DNA of 46,058 nucleotides from an uncultured Bacteroidales bacterium (lineage in GTDB: Bacteria > Bacteroidota > Bacteroidia > Bacteroidales > P3): NCBI GenBank assembly GCA_947175635.1, contig CAMWNM010000013.1, forward strand, positions 1-46,058, given 5' to 3'. The notes under the pieces are model-generated. The model searched no databases, was not told the DNA's origin, and saw only the letters and a list, made by a program, of their open reading frames with translations. Within the stretch, counting starts at the first letter, position 1; every line of letters begins with the position of its first letter. Below are positions 7,622 to 15,991 of the stretch, piece after piece. Made by a program: the position numbers and the translations under genes.

Positions 7622-8869
7622 GTGGATATATTTGAAAAACTGCTGAAAAATTTCGGACCTCTCGGTCAGTACGCCGATGAAGCCGACGGTTACTACATGT
7701 TTCCCAAGCTGGAAGGCCCTGTTTCCAACCGGATGATGTTCAACGGAAAAGAACGTCTGGTATGGAGTCTGAACAACTATCTGGGGTTGGCCAACCATCC
7801 CGAAGTGAGAAAGGTGGATGCCGAGGCGGCCGCCGAATACGGTCTTGGCTACCCGATGGGTGCCCGTATGATGTCGGGACAGAGCAGGCAGCACATGAAG
7901 CTGGAACAGGATCTGGCCGATTTTGTAGGCAAGGAAGCCGCGTATCTTTTCAATTTCGGATACCAGGGCATTTTTTCCACCATCGATTGTCTGGTTGACC
8001 GCAACGACGTCATCGTCTATGATGCCGAAGCCCACGCTTCGCTTATCGACGGTATGCGCCTTCATATCGGCAAACGTTTCATGTATCGCCACAACGATAT
8101 GGAATCGGCCGAAAAGCAGCTCAAGCACGCACAGGAAGTGGTGGCCAAGACCGGTGGCGGTATTTTGGTCATTACCGAAGGGGTGTTCGGCATGAGCGGC
8201 GATATGGGCGATTTGAAGGGTCTTGCCGAACTGAAAAAGAAATATCATTTCCGTTTGGTGGTGGACGATGCCCACGGTATCGGTACCATGGGCGCCAACG
8301 GTCGCGGCACGGGCGAAGAACAGGGCGTTGAAGACGCTATCGATATCCATTTGGGCACATTCGCCAAATCTTTCGCCTTGGTGGGCGGTTTCGTGGCCGG
8401 ACCCAAAGAGATTATCCGCTATCTGCGTTTCAACCTCCGTTCGCAAATCTATGCCAAGAGTCTTCCCATGCCGATGGTTATCGGCGCCCAGAAGCGTTTG
8501 GAACTGATGAAGACCCATCCCGAATTCCGTGAAAAGCTGTGGACAATCGTTCGGGCCCTGCAAGGCGGTCTGAAGGAACACGGCTTCAATATCGGGTTGA
8601 CCAACTCGCCCGTAACGCCGCTTACCCTGAACGGCAACGTGGCCGAAGCCACCAACCTGACCTACGATGTCCGCGAAGTGTACAACATCTTCTGCTCCAT
8701 CGTAACCTATCCGGTGGTTCCCAAAGGCGTGATCATTCTCCGTCTCATCCCCACCGCCGTCCACACCTTGGAAGACGTGGATTACACGCTCAAGGCCCTC
8801 GATGCCGTAAAAGAAAAACTTTTCAACGGCACTTACGCCAAGATGGAGATGAAAGCGATGAACGCATAA
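7622..8869 (+). CDS. PLP-dependent alpha-oxoamine synthase family enzyme (KBL/SPT-like)
   Basis: A 415-residue fold-type I PLP enzyme. Family landmarks are SLNNYLGLANHPEV, YPMGARMMSGQ, the Asp-Asp-Ala-His motif at about residues 215-218, and the PLP lysine in GTFAKSFALVGG (about Lys249). The family condenses an amino acid with an acyl-CoA or acyl carrier: KBL makes aminoketobutyrate, SPT makes ketosphinganine, BioF makes a biotin precursor. This protein differs from the well-known Bacteroidota SPT type and belongs, from memory, to a second group common in the phylum whose product is not settled. The start is GTG at 7622. It is a single gene followed by a terminator. Confidence 0.85.
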   Translation: MDIFEKLLKNFGPLGQYADEADGYYMFPKLEGPVSNRMMFNGKERLVWSLNNYLGLANHPEVRKVDAEAAAEYGLGYPMGARMMSGQSRQHMKLEQDLADFVGKEAAYLFNFGYQGIFSTIDCLVDRNDVIVYDAEAHASLIDGMRLHIGKRFMYRHNDMESAEKQLKHAQEVVAKTGGGILVITEGVFGMSGDMGDLKGLAELKKKYHFRLVVDDAHGIGTMGANGRGTGEEQGVEDAIDIHLGTFAKSFALVGGFVAGPKEIIRYLRFNLRSQIYAKSLPMPMVIGAQKRLELMKTHPEFREKLWTIVRALQGGLKEHGFNIGLTNSPVTPLTLNGNVAEATNLTYDVREVYNIFCSIVTYPVVPKGVIILRLIPTAVHTLEDVDYTLKALDAVKEKLFNGTYAKMEMKAMNA

Positions 8870-8888
8870 CCGGACAAGTGTCGGTTAC

Positions 8889-8922
8889 AAAAAGGCGACG
8901 CGGAAGCGTTGCCTTTTTTTTT
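8889..8922 (+). terminator. Intrinsic terminator after the alpha-oxoamine synthase gene
   Basis: AAAAAGGCGACGC (8889-8901) pairs with GCGTTGCCTTTTT (8906-8918) around a GGAA tetraloop, and the T-run continues to 8922. The internal A/T flank also lets it serve the convergent minus-strand gene ending at 8954. Confidence 0.85.
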
Positions 8923-8953
8923 GATACAGGCGGAGCGCAAACTCAGGATAGCG

Positions 8954-9613
8954 TTAAAACAACCGGCCTACTTCCACCAAACAAGCCTCCTTGCGCATAT
9001 CGTTGGGATTGGTGCCCGGAACGCCTTCGGGCACGGGCAGGCCCTCTTTTTCAAACAAAGTTTTCCAGAACGCCGGCAGATTACCCTCCGCATCCCGGAA
9101 ATTCATGGGACGGGCAGAAAAAATCGGGCTGCCGTCCTTAAAGCGGTAGGCTTCGTAAACCAGTTCGGAGCAATACATCTTGCCGTTATCGGGTAAGAAC
9201 GTCCAGTCGTAGGCTTCCCCCAGATGGCTTTTGGCCCGACGGATGGCATCCTTCACGGGAAAGGGTTTCCTGACGCGCATCACCACGATGCCGGGTTTCC
9301 CCTCCACGGAGGGGGCTTGTTCCAAAAAATCCGGCCATCCGGTCTTCACCACGCCATGTTCGCTTGAAGCTTCCAACACATACGGTGAACCGTTTTCCAG
9401 GCACACGATACCTACATGCGAAAATTTAAGGGAATCTCCTTGCGCGGTAGCCTGTACGATGGCGCGTGAAAAATCCGAACGCGTATCCGCAACAAACAGC
9501 AAATCGCCCGTTTTCGGCCGGTATCCGTAAGATAGGCAGGCCGTTGTGCCCAACAGGCAGGATAGGATAAAAAGAAGAATCGGGAGAAAGCGGAAATCGG
9601 TGTTTCCTCTCAT
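8954..9613 (-). CDS. YiiX-like permuted papain-fold (NlpC/P60 superfamily) exported protein
   Basis: The 219-residue product starts with an export signal (PILLFILSCLLGTTAC). Cys26 could be a lipobox cysteine, though the residue three before it is Thr rather than Leu. The mature part has the circularly permuted papain order: catalytic His66 in FSHVGIV, then Cys148 in MYCSELVYEAY. Such YiiX/YebB-like proteins are cysteine hydrolases acting on amide or ester bonds, with substrates mostly unknown. The ATG at 9613 is chosen because the longer frame has no signal at its N-terminus. It is transcribed away from the T9SS-cargo operon that begins 200 bp to its right. Confidence 0.8.
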   Translation of the reverse strand: MRGNTDFRFLPILLFILSCLLGTTACLSYGYRPKTGDLLFVADTRSDFSRAIVQATAQGDSLKFSHVGIVCLENGSPYVLEASSEHGVVKTGWPDFLEQAPSVEGKPGIVVMRVRKPFPVKDAIRRAKSHLGEAYDWTFLPDNGKMYCSELVYEAYRFKDGSPIFSARPMNFRDAEGNLPAFWKTLFEKEGLPVPEGVPGTNPNDMRKEACLVEVGRLF

Positions 9614-9628
9614 GGGCTGTTTTTTTTG

Positions 9629-9658
9629 CAAAGATATGCGTCGGACGCGTAATTCAAA
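9629..9658 (-). promoter_or_regulatory. Promoter of the YiiX-like gene
   Basis: On the minus strand, TATCTTTG (9629-9636) matches TAnnTTTG exactly and TTTG (9655-9658) lies 18 nt upstream, close to the usual spacing. It is about 16 nt before the ATG. Confidence 0.6.
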
Positions 9659-9689
9659 TAAGTGTAGATTCAAAACAGAGGTATAATTA

Positions 9690-9721
9690 TTTGTTATAGT
9701 GCTTGATTTTTTGTAGATTTG
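9690..9721 (+). promoter_or_regulatory. Promoter of the T9SS-cargo operon
   Basis: TTTG at 9690-9693 and TAGATTTG at 9714-9721 are separated by 20 nt, a perfect fit to the Bacteroidota housekeeping promoter. Transcription should begin near 9728, giving a leader of about 84 nt. No other comparable site was seen in the gaps between the following five genes, which are mostly too short to hold one. Confidence 0.75.
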
Positions 9722-9811
9722 CGATTCTTCCGGTGTGTGTCGGATACCGGAAGATAATTTCGGATGAAAATCAAGTGTTTATAGAGCGTATTGTTTATAA
9801 AAAGGATAGTC

Positions 9812-11401
9812 ATGAAAAATTCTGTGCGTTGCATATTCATAGGTCTATGTGTTTGGTCCTGCTGCGGTTGGGCAAGCGCATCGAATCAGGAGGCGGTTGA
9901 TACCGTGGCGTTTTGTTTTGCGCAGGGAGAATCTATCAAGGGGAACATTATTGCATCTGCATTCTCCGATTTTTTAAGGAAAGACAGTCTGAAGATATTG
10001 GGAAAGAGCACAGACACAGTCTCGTATAAAGTGGCATATAAAGACTTTCGGATAGAATTTACAGGAAGCGGCGTGTCGGGAGGCGCGGTAAGCCTCGATA
10101 ATATCCGGTCGGAGCAGACAATAGGCACGGTTACGGGAGATCTGAAAAAACAGTATATACAATGCACCGTTTCGTACAACCGGAACATTCATTTCGAATT
10201 CGGCGAAAATTATCTGAACGACCGTTCGGAAACCACTATTCAAGGTGTGGATTTGTTAGGAGAGGGAAAAAATCCCGACTTCAACCTGAACAGCGGGAGA
10301 AAGTGGCATACCGTTCTCTGCATTGAAAAGTCATTGTCTCCGGATGAAACGTTCACCATAGAAGGAGACACCTGCTTGGGCAATAGCGTAGAGTTACGTG
10401 TTCCGGAAAGATATACCGATATGTCTTGCCAGTGGTCGGGCGGAGCGGATATTTCAATAATGGATGAGGAAGCACATGAAATAAGTGTCAAAACAAGAGG
10501 AATGTCCTCCCTCACAACATTTGTCGAGTGTACGGTTTCTGGTTGCAATGACATTGCCGTTTCGTCTTCCATCCGTCTTCGTATGAAATATACCCCTGGC
10601 TCGGAGTTGACGTTCGATGATTGCCTTCCCACAGCGAGCAAAAGCATAACAGTCAAGGCCTCCAATCCGATGCCTGACGTGCATTACGAATGGGTCGGGT
10701 TGTCGGTATTCAAGGTGCTTTCTACGGGTTCGGGCTCGGAAACCATCGGATATCCGGTTCCGGGAGCCGATAACTTTACCATCAGGTTGAACACAACAGG
10801 AGGATGTCGGCCGTACAGGCAAGATGCGGTTGTCCACAGAAAATTAGGAAGCGATGTGAAGTTGTCGGTATTGGATTCGTGTCTCGCGGCCGGCATACCG
10901 TTCCATATGGCGACAGAACCGCAATTGCCGAATATGGATCTGACGTGGTCGGCTCCAGCCGGTTACCACATATTCGATGCGGTGGGGAGCGAGGTCAGAA
11001 AGGACAGGGTTACAGTTACAAGGAATACCAGTATGTTTGGCCAGACGGGACTCATCATGGTAAGCGATAAGGACTGCAAGGGTTCCACATCGGAATATGT
11101 CTCCATTTCGGAATCATACACGGAAATGGTGGTGAAGACAGAACAGGGCGTGATTTTACAAGACGGGGACAATGTCCCACCGGGCGTGAAGATCATATTT
11201 ACGGCCCCTCAGCATAGCTCCATCACAAGTGGCTATAGTTGGTATACAAGCGTAGAGGGCGGTCTGTCAAAATTATGGAACGGCCCTGCGGAGATTACGG
11301 TGACGGCACCGGTCAAAGACTATTCCATTACGGTCTCGGTATCGTACACATCGTGTTTCGGTAAGCAAAGCAGGAAATATACACTGACGTCAAATGAGTG
11401 A
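9812..11401 (+). CDS. Secreted PKD/Ig-like repeat protein without a sorting domain (operon gene 1)
   Basis: A 529-residue protein with a signal peptide (CIFIGLCVWSCCGWASA), ATG at 9812. The mature part is made of beta-rich modules with paired cysteines and Trp in patterns such as CQWSGGADI, VHYEWVGLSV, LTWSAPAGY and YSWYTSVEGG, like the PKD-like/Ig-like modules of Bacteroidota surface proteins. Parts align by eye with gene 2, for example LNTTGGCRPYRQDAVVHRKLG against LTSTGGCRASDTTPYDLHRS. It ends directly after the module that precedes the linker and C-terminal sorting domain in genes 2 and 3. It may therefore stay in the periplasm or be a truncated paralogue. Function unknown. Confidence 0.8.
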   Translation: MKNSVRCIFIGLCVWSCCGWASASNQEAVDTVAFCFAQGESIKGNIIASAFSDFLRKDSLKILGKSTDTVSYKVAYKDFRIEFTGSGVSGGAVSLDNIRSEQTIGTVTGDLKKQYIQCTVSYNRNIHFEFGENYLNDRSETTIQGVDLLGEGKNPDFNLNSGRKWHTVLCIEKSLSPDETFTIEGDTCLGNSVELRVPERYTDMSCQWSGGADISIMDEEAHEISVKTRGMSSLTTFVECTVSGCNDIAVSSSIRLRMKYTPGSELTFDDCLPTASKSITVKASNPMPDVHYEWVGLSVFKVLSTGSGSETIGYPVPGADNFTIRLNTTGGCRPYRQDAVVHRKLGSDVKLSVLDSCLAAGIPFHMATEPQLPNMDLTWSAPAGYHIFDAVGSEVRKDRVTVTRNTSMFGQTGLIMVSDKDCKGSTSEYVSISESYTEMVVKTEQGVILQDGDNVPPGVKIIFTAPQHSSITSGYSWYTSVEGGLSKLWNGPAEITVTAPVKDYSITVSVSYTSCFGKQSRKYTLTSNE

Positions 11402-11450
11402 TTCGAGTTTATTGCCGGGTAAAATAGATATTCACGTAAAAGAAACAGTA

Positions 11451-13970
11451 ATGAAAAGATTCATATATACAGCCCTATTGGTTTTTAGTGCTTTGTTTAG
11501 CCCTGTATCTGGGTCGCAGAACGAAATACCGGGACTCTTGGACACCATTGTTTGTGTGAAACCGGGCGATACGGTTAGACTGATTGAGTATAAGAATTCA
11601 ATACGGGAATTGATAGAAAATAAGGAAAAAGCGATATGGTCTGACTGCTGCGACAAAGTGGAGGTAGATATAGTAGATATAAAAGAAGTACAGAGATTGG
11701 AAGGTGATGAAAAATCATTTCTAAAGGACGGTTGGCCGGTTGTAATTGTAAATAAGAATGGAGTCAATCTTACCATAGAGGTAACATATGCAAGACAGTT
11801 GAGATGTATCAATATTCCTGAAAAAAAAGAAGATGCTCAAACAGATGCTTCTTTGGCTATGTGGTATTTTTTCGGCAAGTTGCTTTCTGAAACTAAAATG
11901 GCTTCGGTGTCAGCACTTTCTGATACGGCTGTCTTAGTTACTGAACACAAGATAAATTTGACGTATCGGTTTGGTGTTTCGTTTCCTGAAAATATTCGAT
12001 TTGAGATAATTGGAGATTCATGTTTCGCAGAGGATGGCAAGACGGATTTATGGGTAAAAGATGAATATAGATTATGTCATTTGAAATGGTTCATTCCGGA
12101 TGTTATTGATTTTGATAAATGTACAGATACAAACGAATCAGTAACTCTTAAAGGCGATCTTGAGAATTATTTATATCAGGTTGTTTGTACGGCTACCTCT
12201 TGCGAAAATACCATTGCATCTGATACGGTGTTCATCGGCAGGCCGACACCAACACCCGCAATGAAGGATATAAATTGTGTCCCTTCTTCCGAAAACTCAT
12301 TTGTGGCGAAAGTAAAGAATGCGGATTTCCGATTTTCGTATCACTGGATATTCGAGGAATCGGGCATCAATCGGGAACAGCAGTATTCCGAAGGAGATTC
12401 GGTGATTTTTTCCATCTCTCCCAATATGCCGGGTAGGTTATGGTTGACCTCCACGGGAGGCTGTCGAGCTTCGGATACAACTCCCTATGACTTGCACCGT
12501 AGCGTGATAGCAGGTGATATCCGGTTGGACGGAGACATCAACTGCATCTTCGGAGGAGACAGTTTAAGCCTTGTCTTGCAGAATGCGCCGCAGGAACGTA
12601 TGATATGGAGGTCAGGGACAGTGGTGGATACATTATTTGGAAATGCGCCATTTGTCTGTGGTACAAACAGAAAAGACACAGGTATGTTGGCCGTAACTGT
12701 GTCCAGTGAATATTGTCCTGAGGATGCTGCTGTTGATACATTCAACATCCGCAAGGATTTGGCAGTTTCGATAGATCCGAACGAAACCTGCATCAGTGCC
12801 CATACCGGCCAGACATTCAAGGTTATTGGAAACGGAATCAAACCGGAGGTGCACTGGTATGGAAACGGAGTGGAGATAGACACGTCCATATACGGCCGCC
12901 CCGACAGCATCCGGTTGCGGCTTACCAATCCCGGAGGGGACAATGTGTATGTGTCGGTCAAGGCCAAGGAATGCGATAGGGAAAGCAGGGATACGCTGTT
13001 GTTGCGCCCCAAGCCGGAAATACCACAATTGGATACTTTAAGGAATGCATTGACGCCATGTATACCGTTGGGCAAGGCGGATACAATAGAGCTCCGGGTG
13101 GAACCGCAGGCGGGCGTCAGCTTCGAGTGGTTCTTTTCTGAGAGCAGTAAGTTTAAGGGAATAGGAAAATCGGACAGTAATACCATTCTGGTAAGGGTCG
13201 ATTATGCGTTGTCGGATAGAGAGACCGATATCCCGGTGAGGGTTCGCGCATACACGGAAGGCTGTCCCGATAGCGCAACCATAGAGGATGTTCTGTATGC
13301 AACAGGGGCAGGGATAGGCAAGGAATGGGAGGTCATACAGCAGTTAGATGAAGAGGACGGGGAGATATGGGGATATATCATCGGGTTTAGCGAGGATGGC
13401 CAGGTAGTTAAGGATTACGGGAGTGTGGATCCTTTTGAAGGAAGATATACATTTGATTGGTATGCGGAAGAATTTTGTTTAGAGAACAATACGGGTTGCG
13501 GATACTATTTCTTTACCGAAGAAGTCGATGCGGCTTTCGATATATTCTGTAGGTTGACGAGTAAGGAGAGTCAGTGTTATTCAATATACACTACAGTAGC
13601 AGGAGAGGCAGCAAGGAACAAGTTGCAAAGAGAAGCTCCGGCGACAAGCGAGGCAAAGCCTGAGGCAAGAAAAGCACCGGAGTCGTCGCAGGAGGGGGAA
13701 CGAGAAAAGGAGGCAACCGCATGTCCGGGAATCGTCTTGCACCCCAATCCCGTCCGTTCCGGAAAGTGTGTAAAAGCGGAGGGGCTCAGCGAAACGGAAT
13801 CATTCACGGTGGAAAGCTATACCCAACAGGGGCGCTTCCTGTTCCGTAGCGCGGGTCAGGGCGCAACCTGTACCATTCCGACCGGGGCGTATGCGCCGGG
13901 GGTATATATCATAAGGATACAACGGTCCGGGAAGGCCATGCCTATTGTTAAAAAGCTGATAGTCATTTAA
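11451..13970 (+). CDS. T9SS-secreted multi-module PKD/Ig-like protein (operon gene 2)
   Basis: An 839-residue protein with a signal peptide (FIYTALLVFSALFSPVSGS), several PKD/Ig-like modules and a T9SS type A sorting domain at about 758-839. The sorting domain has VLHPNPVRSG, then GAYAPGVYIIRIQ and the terminal KKLIVI. An Ala/Glu/Lys/Pro-rich linker at about 720-757 precedes it. The ATG at 11451 follows an A-rich leader. Composition is uneven: row 12121-12180 has 20 G+C in 60, row 12901-12960 has 35, row 13441-13500 drops to 22 and row 13741-13800 returns to 34. The product should cross the outer membrane through T9SS and be attached to the surface or released. Ligand unknown. Confidence 0.85.
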   Translation: MKRFIYTALLVFSALFSPVSGSQNEIPGLLDTIVCVKPGDTVRLIEYKNSIRELIENKEKAIWSDCCDKVEVDIVDIKEVQRLEGDEKSFLKDGWPVVIVNKNGVNLTIEVTYARQLRCINIPEKKEDAQTDASLAMWYFFGKLLSETKMASVSALSDTAVLVTEHKINLTYRFGVSFPENIRFEIIGDSCFAEDGKTDLWVKDEYRLCHLKWFIPDVIDFDKCTDTNESVTLKGDLENYLYQVVCTATSCENTIASDTVFIGRPTPTPAMKDINCVPSSENSFVAKVKNADFRFSYHWIFEESGINREQQYSEGDSVIFSISPNMPGRLWLTSTGGCRASDTTPYDLHRSVIAGDIRLDGDINCIFGGDSLSLVLQNAPQERMIWRSGTVVDTLFGNAPFVCGTNRKDTGMLAVTVSSEYCPEDAAVDTFNIRKDLAVSIDPNETCISAHTGQTFKVIGNGIKPEVHWYGNGVEIDTSIYGRPDSIRLRLTNPGGDNVYVSVKAKECDRESRDTLLLRPKPEIPQLDTLRNALTPCIPLGKADTIELRVEPQAGVSFEWFFSESSKFKGIGKSDSNTILVRVDYALSDRETDIPVRVRAYTEGCPDSATIEDVLYATGAGIGKEWEVIQQLDEEDGEIWGYIIGFSEDGQVVKDYGSVDPFEGRYTFDWYAEEFCLENNTGCGYYFFTEEVDAAFDIFCRLTSKESQCYSIYTTVAGEAARNKLQREAPATSEAKPEARKAPESSQEGEREKEATACPGIVLHPNPVRSGKCVKAEGLSETESFTVESYTQQGRFLFRSAGQGATCTIPTGAYAPGVYIIRIQRSGKAMPIVKKLIVI

Positions 13971-13981
13971 TATAAACGCCC

Positions 13982-15982
13982 ATGAAGACAAAATGTTTCG
14001 CCATCGTCATATGTTTGTCCTCCATATTTTGCGCCGGCATACAGGGACAGAGCTGTCATAGTTCTGTTCCGAAGGGCGTTATCAATGGAGATACATTGTG
14101 TATACCGTTCCGGGAGAGCGGGGTATGGACGTACCGTTACCGCTATCCGGAGGAAGTGGACACGTCGGAAGTGCGACACAGTGCGTGGTCGGTGTCCGGG
14201 GAAATAGAGAAAGTGTCGGAGGGGTTTGATTTCATTCAGGTGAAATCCACGGGAAGGGAGCCGGGACGTATACAATATACCTATCAATTGGAATCCGACC
14301 AGAATAGAACCTGTGTACAGAACGGCTGTGTCACGTATACCTATTACGCCGCGATCGACATCAACAAGATCGCGGAGATTGATTTTGCCCCGGCCATAGA
14401 GGGCAGCCCGTATGTCGAAGCGGGCCAGAGCGCCATCTTCGGGCTCGACAACCTGCACGGGGCGAACGGCGTGGAGTGGGAGGCCCCGGAGTCGCTGTCG
14501 ATCGTAAAGTATTCCTCGTATAAGGACTATGCCACCTATAGGGTTGTTTCATCGCCGCAACCGGGCGATACCTTGCGGGTGCGGATGAGTTTCACGTGCC
14601 GTGGGGAAGTAACCGCCAGCGTGGCGCTGGCGGTGCGTACGGAAAAACCGGAGATAGAGGAACCGGAAGCATTGGATTGTCTGGCGGAAGAACAGGACAG
14701 CGTGTATCTTTCGGTAAAGTCTCCGCTTGCCGGATATGTCTATTGGTGGAGCAGCATGGAGGAGGATTGGGCGGTTATCCCCTTGAACGCACAGGGGAGC
14801 AAGGCATTGTTGCGGGCAAAAGGCGGAGAGAGTGGCGTGTTCGTACTGTACGCCACCAATGGCTATGGCACGGACACGGCAACAAACGTGTATAAGGTGA
14901 GGCGATGCGTGGAGCGCTGCGCATACGATACGTTGGGCATCGATATAACGGAAGCCAGTTGTCTGCGGCAGGGCGATACGGCGATCTTCCGAATCAAGGC
15001 GGATCCCGGGGCCACCACCTACAGATGGGAATTCGGAGGAGGGTGGGAGCCGTCGGAATATGTAGCGGAGAGTCCATACGACACCGTAGTAAAAGTGAAG
15101 GTAGGATCCCGTAAGGGTTGGGCAAAGGTTACCGGTATCAATTGCGCGGGCGAATGGACAATGCAGACGGCCGATTCGATAGCCATATCTTTGGGCGAGC
15201 TCAAATTGCAACATTATGACGGTTGTGTGCATATCGGCAAAGAAGACACGCTTCATCTGCAGGTGGAGAATCCCGTGGCGGGCTTGCGCTACGAGTGGCG
15301 TATACCGGAAGGATGGCGGCCGATTGGCAGCGACACCTGCGGCGAGTTGACCGTGTTGACGTTGGAGAATGCGGCAACGACGCAAATATATTCGGTATCG
15401 GCCTCTATTTGCGATAAGTTGTCCGACACGATACAGGTAAAGGGTGCGGACACGACACTTTTTCTACGTTTAAGGCAAGGCCGATATATAGCAGTGACAG
15501 AAAGTGGAAGTTCGGCGACAACCAAAACGTTCGACTTCGGTTGGTATAAAGGCTCCCTCACAGAGGAGAATTTTGTGGCAAGTTCTTCATGGATACTGGA
15601 GTCTCAACTAGAAGGGCAGGAACCGTTGCTCCAATATAGGGGCAATGGAGATAATACGTGTTGGACGGTAACATCGGCAATGTATACATCAACCCCGGCC
15701 ATGTATTCAGCTTCAAAAGCATCCCCCCCGGGCCAAGAACAGCATGAGGAGAAAATAGCGTGTCAGCCGAACCCGACGACCAACCAAAGTCTCTTGCGTT
15801 GGGAAACGGATGTAGACAAAATCGAAATCATATCCGAGAGCGGCCAACGGGTGCGCACGTACAACGTAACAGGGTTACAACAGAAGTTGATCGATATGAC
15901 GCATATGCAACAGGGCGTCTATATAGTCCGATTCTTAAGCGAGAAATCTCTTGTGGCAACTAAAAAATTGATTAAAAAATAA
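13982..15982 (+). CDS. T9SS-secreted PKD/Ig-like protein (operon gene 3)
   Basis: A 666-residue protein with a signal peptide (CFAIVICLSSIFCAGIQGQ), tandem beta modules with the repeated pattern Tyr/Trp-x-Trp followed by Cys (for example YVYWWSS, TTYRWEFGGG, LRYEWRIPEGW), and a T9SS type A domain at about 594-666 (CQPNPTTNQS, then QQGVYIVRF and KKLIKK). The region just before the linker (TFDFGWYKG to CWTVTSAMY) resembles the equivalent part of gene 2 (TFDWYAEEF to CYSIYTTV). The gap from gene 2 is 11 nt, so they are almost certainly cotranscribed. It is related to genes 1 and 2 and probably forms part of the same surface structure. Confidence 0.85.
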   Translation: MKTKCFAIVICLSSIFCAGIQGQSCHSSVPKGVINGDTLCIPFRESGVWTYRYRYPEEVDTSEVRHSAWSVSGEIEKVSEGFDFIQVKSTGREPGRIQYTYQLESDQNRTCVQNGCVTYTYYAAIDINKIAEIDFAPAIEGSPYVEAGQSAIFGLDNLHGANGVEWEAPESLSIVKYSSYKDYATYRVVSSPQPGDTLRVRMSFTCRGEVTASVALAVRTEKPEIEEPEALDCLAEEQDSVYLSVKSPLAGYVYWWSSMEEDWAVIPLNAQGSKALLRAKGGESGVFVLYATNGYGTDTATNVYKVRRCVERCAYDTLGIDITEASCLRQGDTAIFRIKADPGATTYRWEFGGGWEPSEYVAESPYDTVVKVKVGSRKGWAKVTGINCAGEWTMQTADSIAISLGELKLQHYDGCVHIGKEDTLHLQVENPVAGLRYEWRIPEGWRPIGSDTCGELTVLTLENAATTQIYSVSASICDKLSDTIQVKGADTTLFLRLRQGRYIAVTESGSSATTKTFDFGWYKGSLTEENFVASSSWILESQLEGQEPLLQYRGNGDNTCWTVTSAMYTSTPAMYSASKASPPGQEQHEEKIACQPNPTTNQSLLRWETDVDKIEIISESGQRVRTYNVTGLQQKLIDMTHMQQGVYIVRFLSEKSLVATKKLIKK

Positions 15983-15991
15983 GGTGTTGCG

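Noticed and set aside
7607..8764. 385-codon minus-strand frame opposite the alpha-oxoamine synthase gene
   Set aside because: The + strand protein has all family motifs; the antisense frame is His/Gln/Phe-rich shadow.
7622..8869. Naming the PLP enzyme serine palmitoyltransferase or kbl
   Set aside because: Family motifs fit the superfamily, but the sequence differs from the known Bacteroidota SPT and no context supports threonine degradation.
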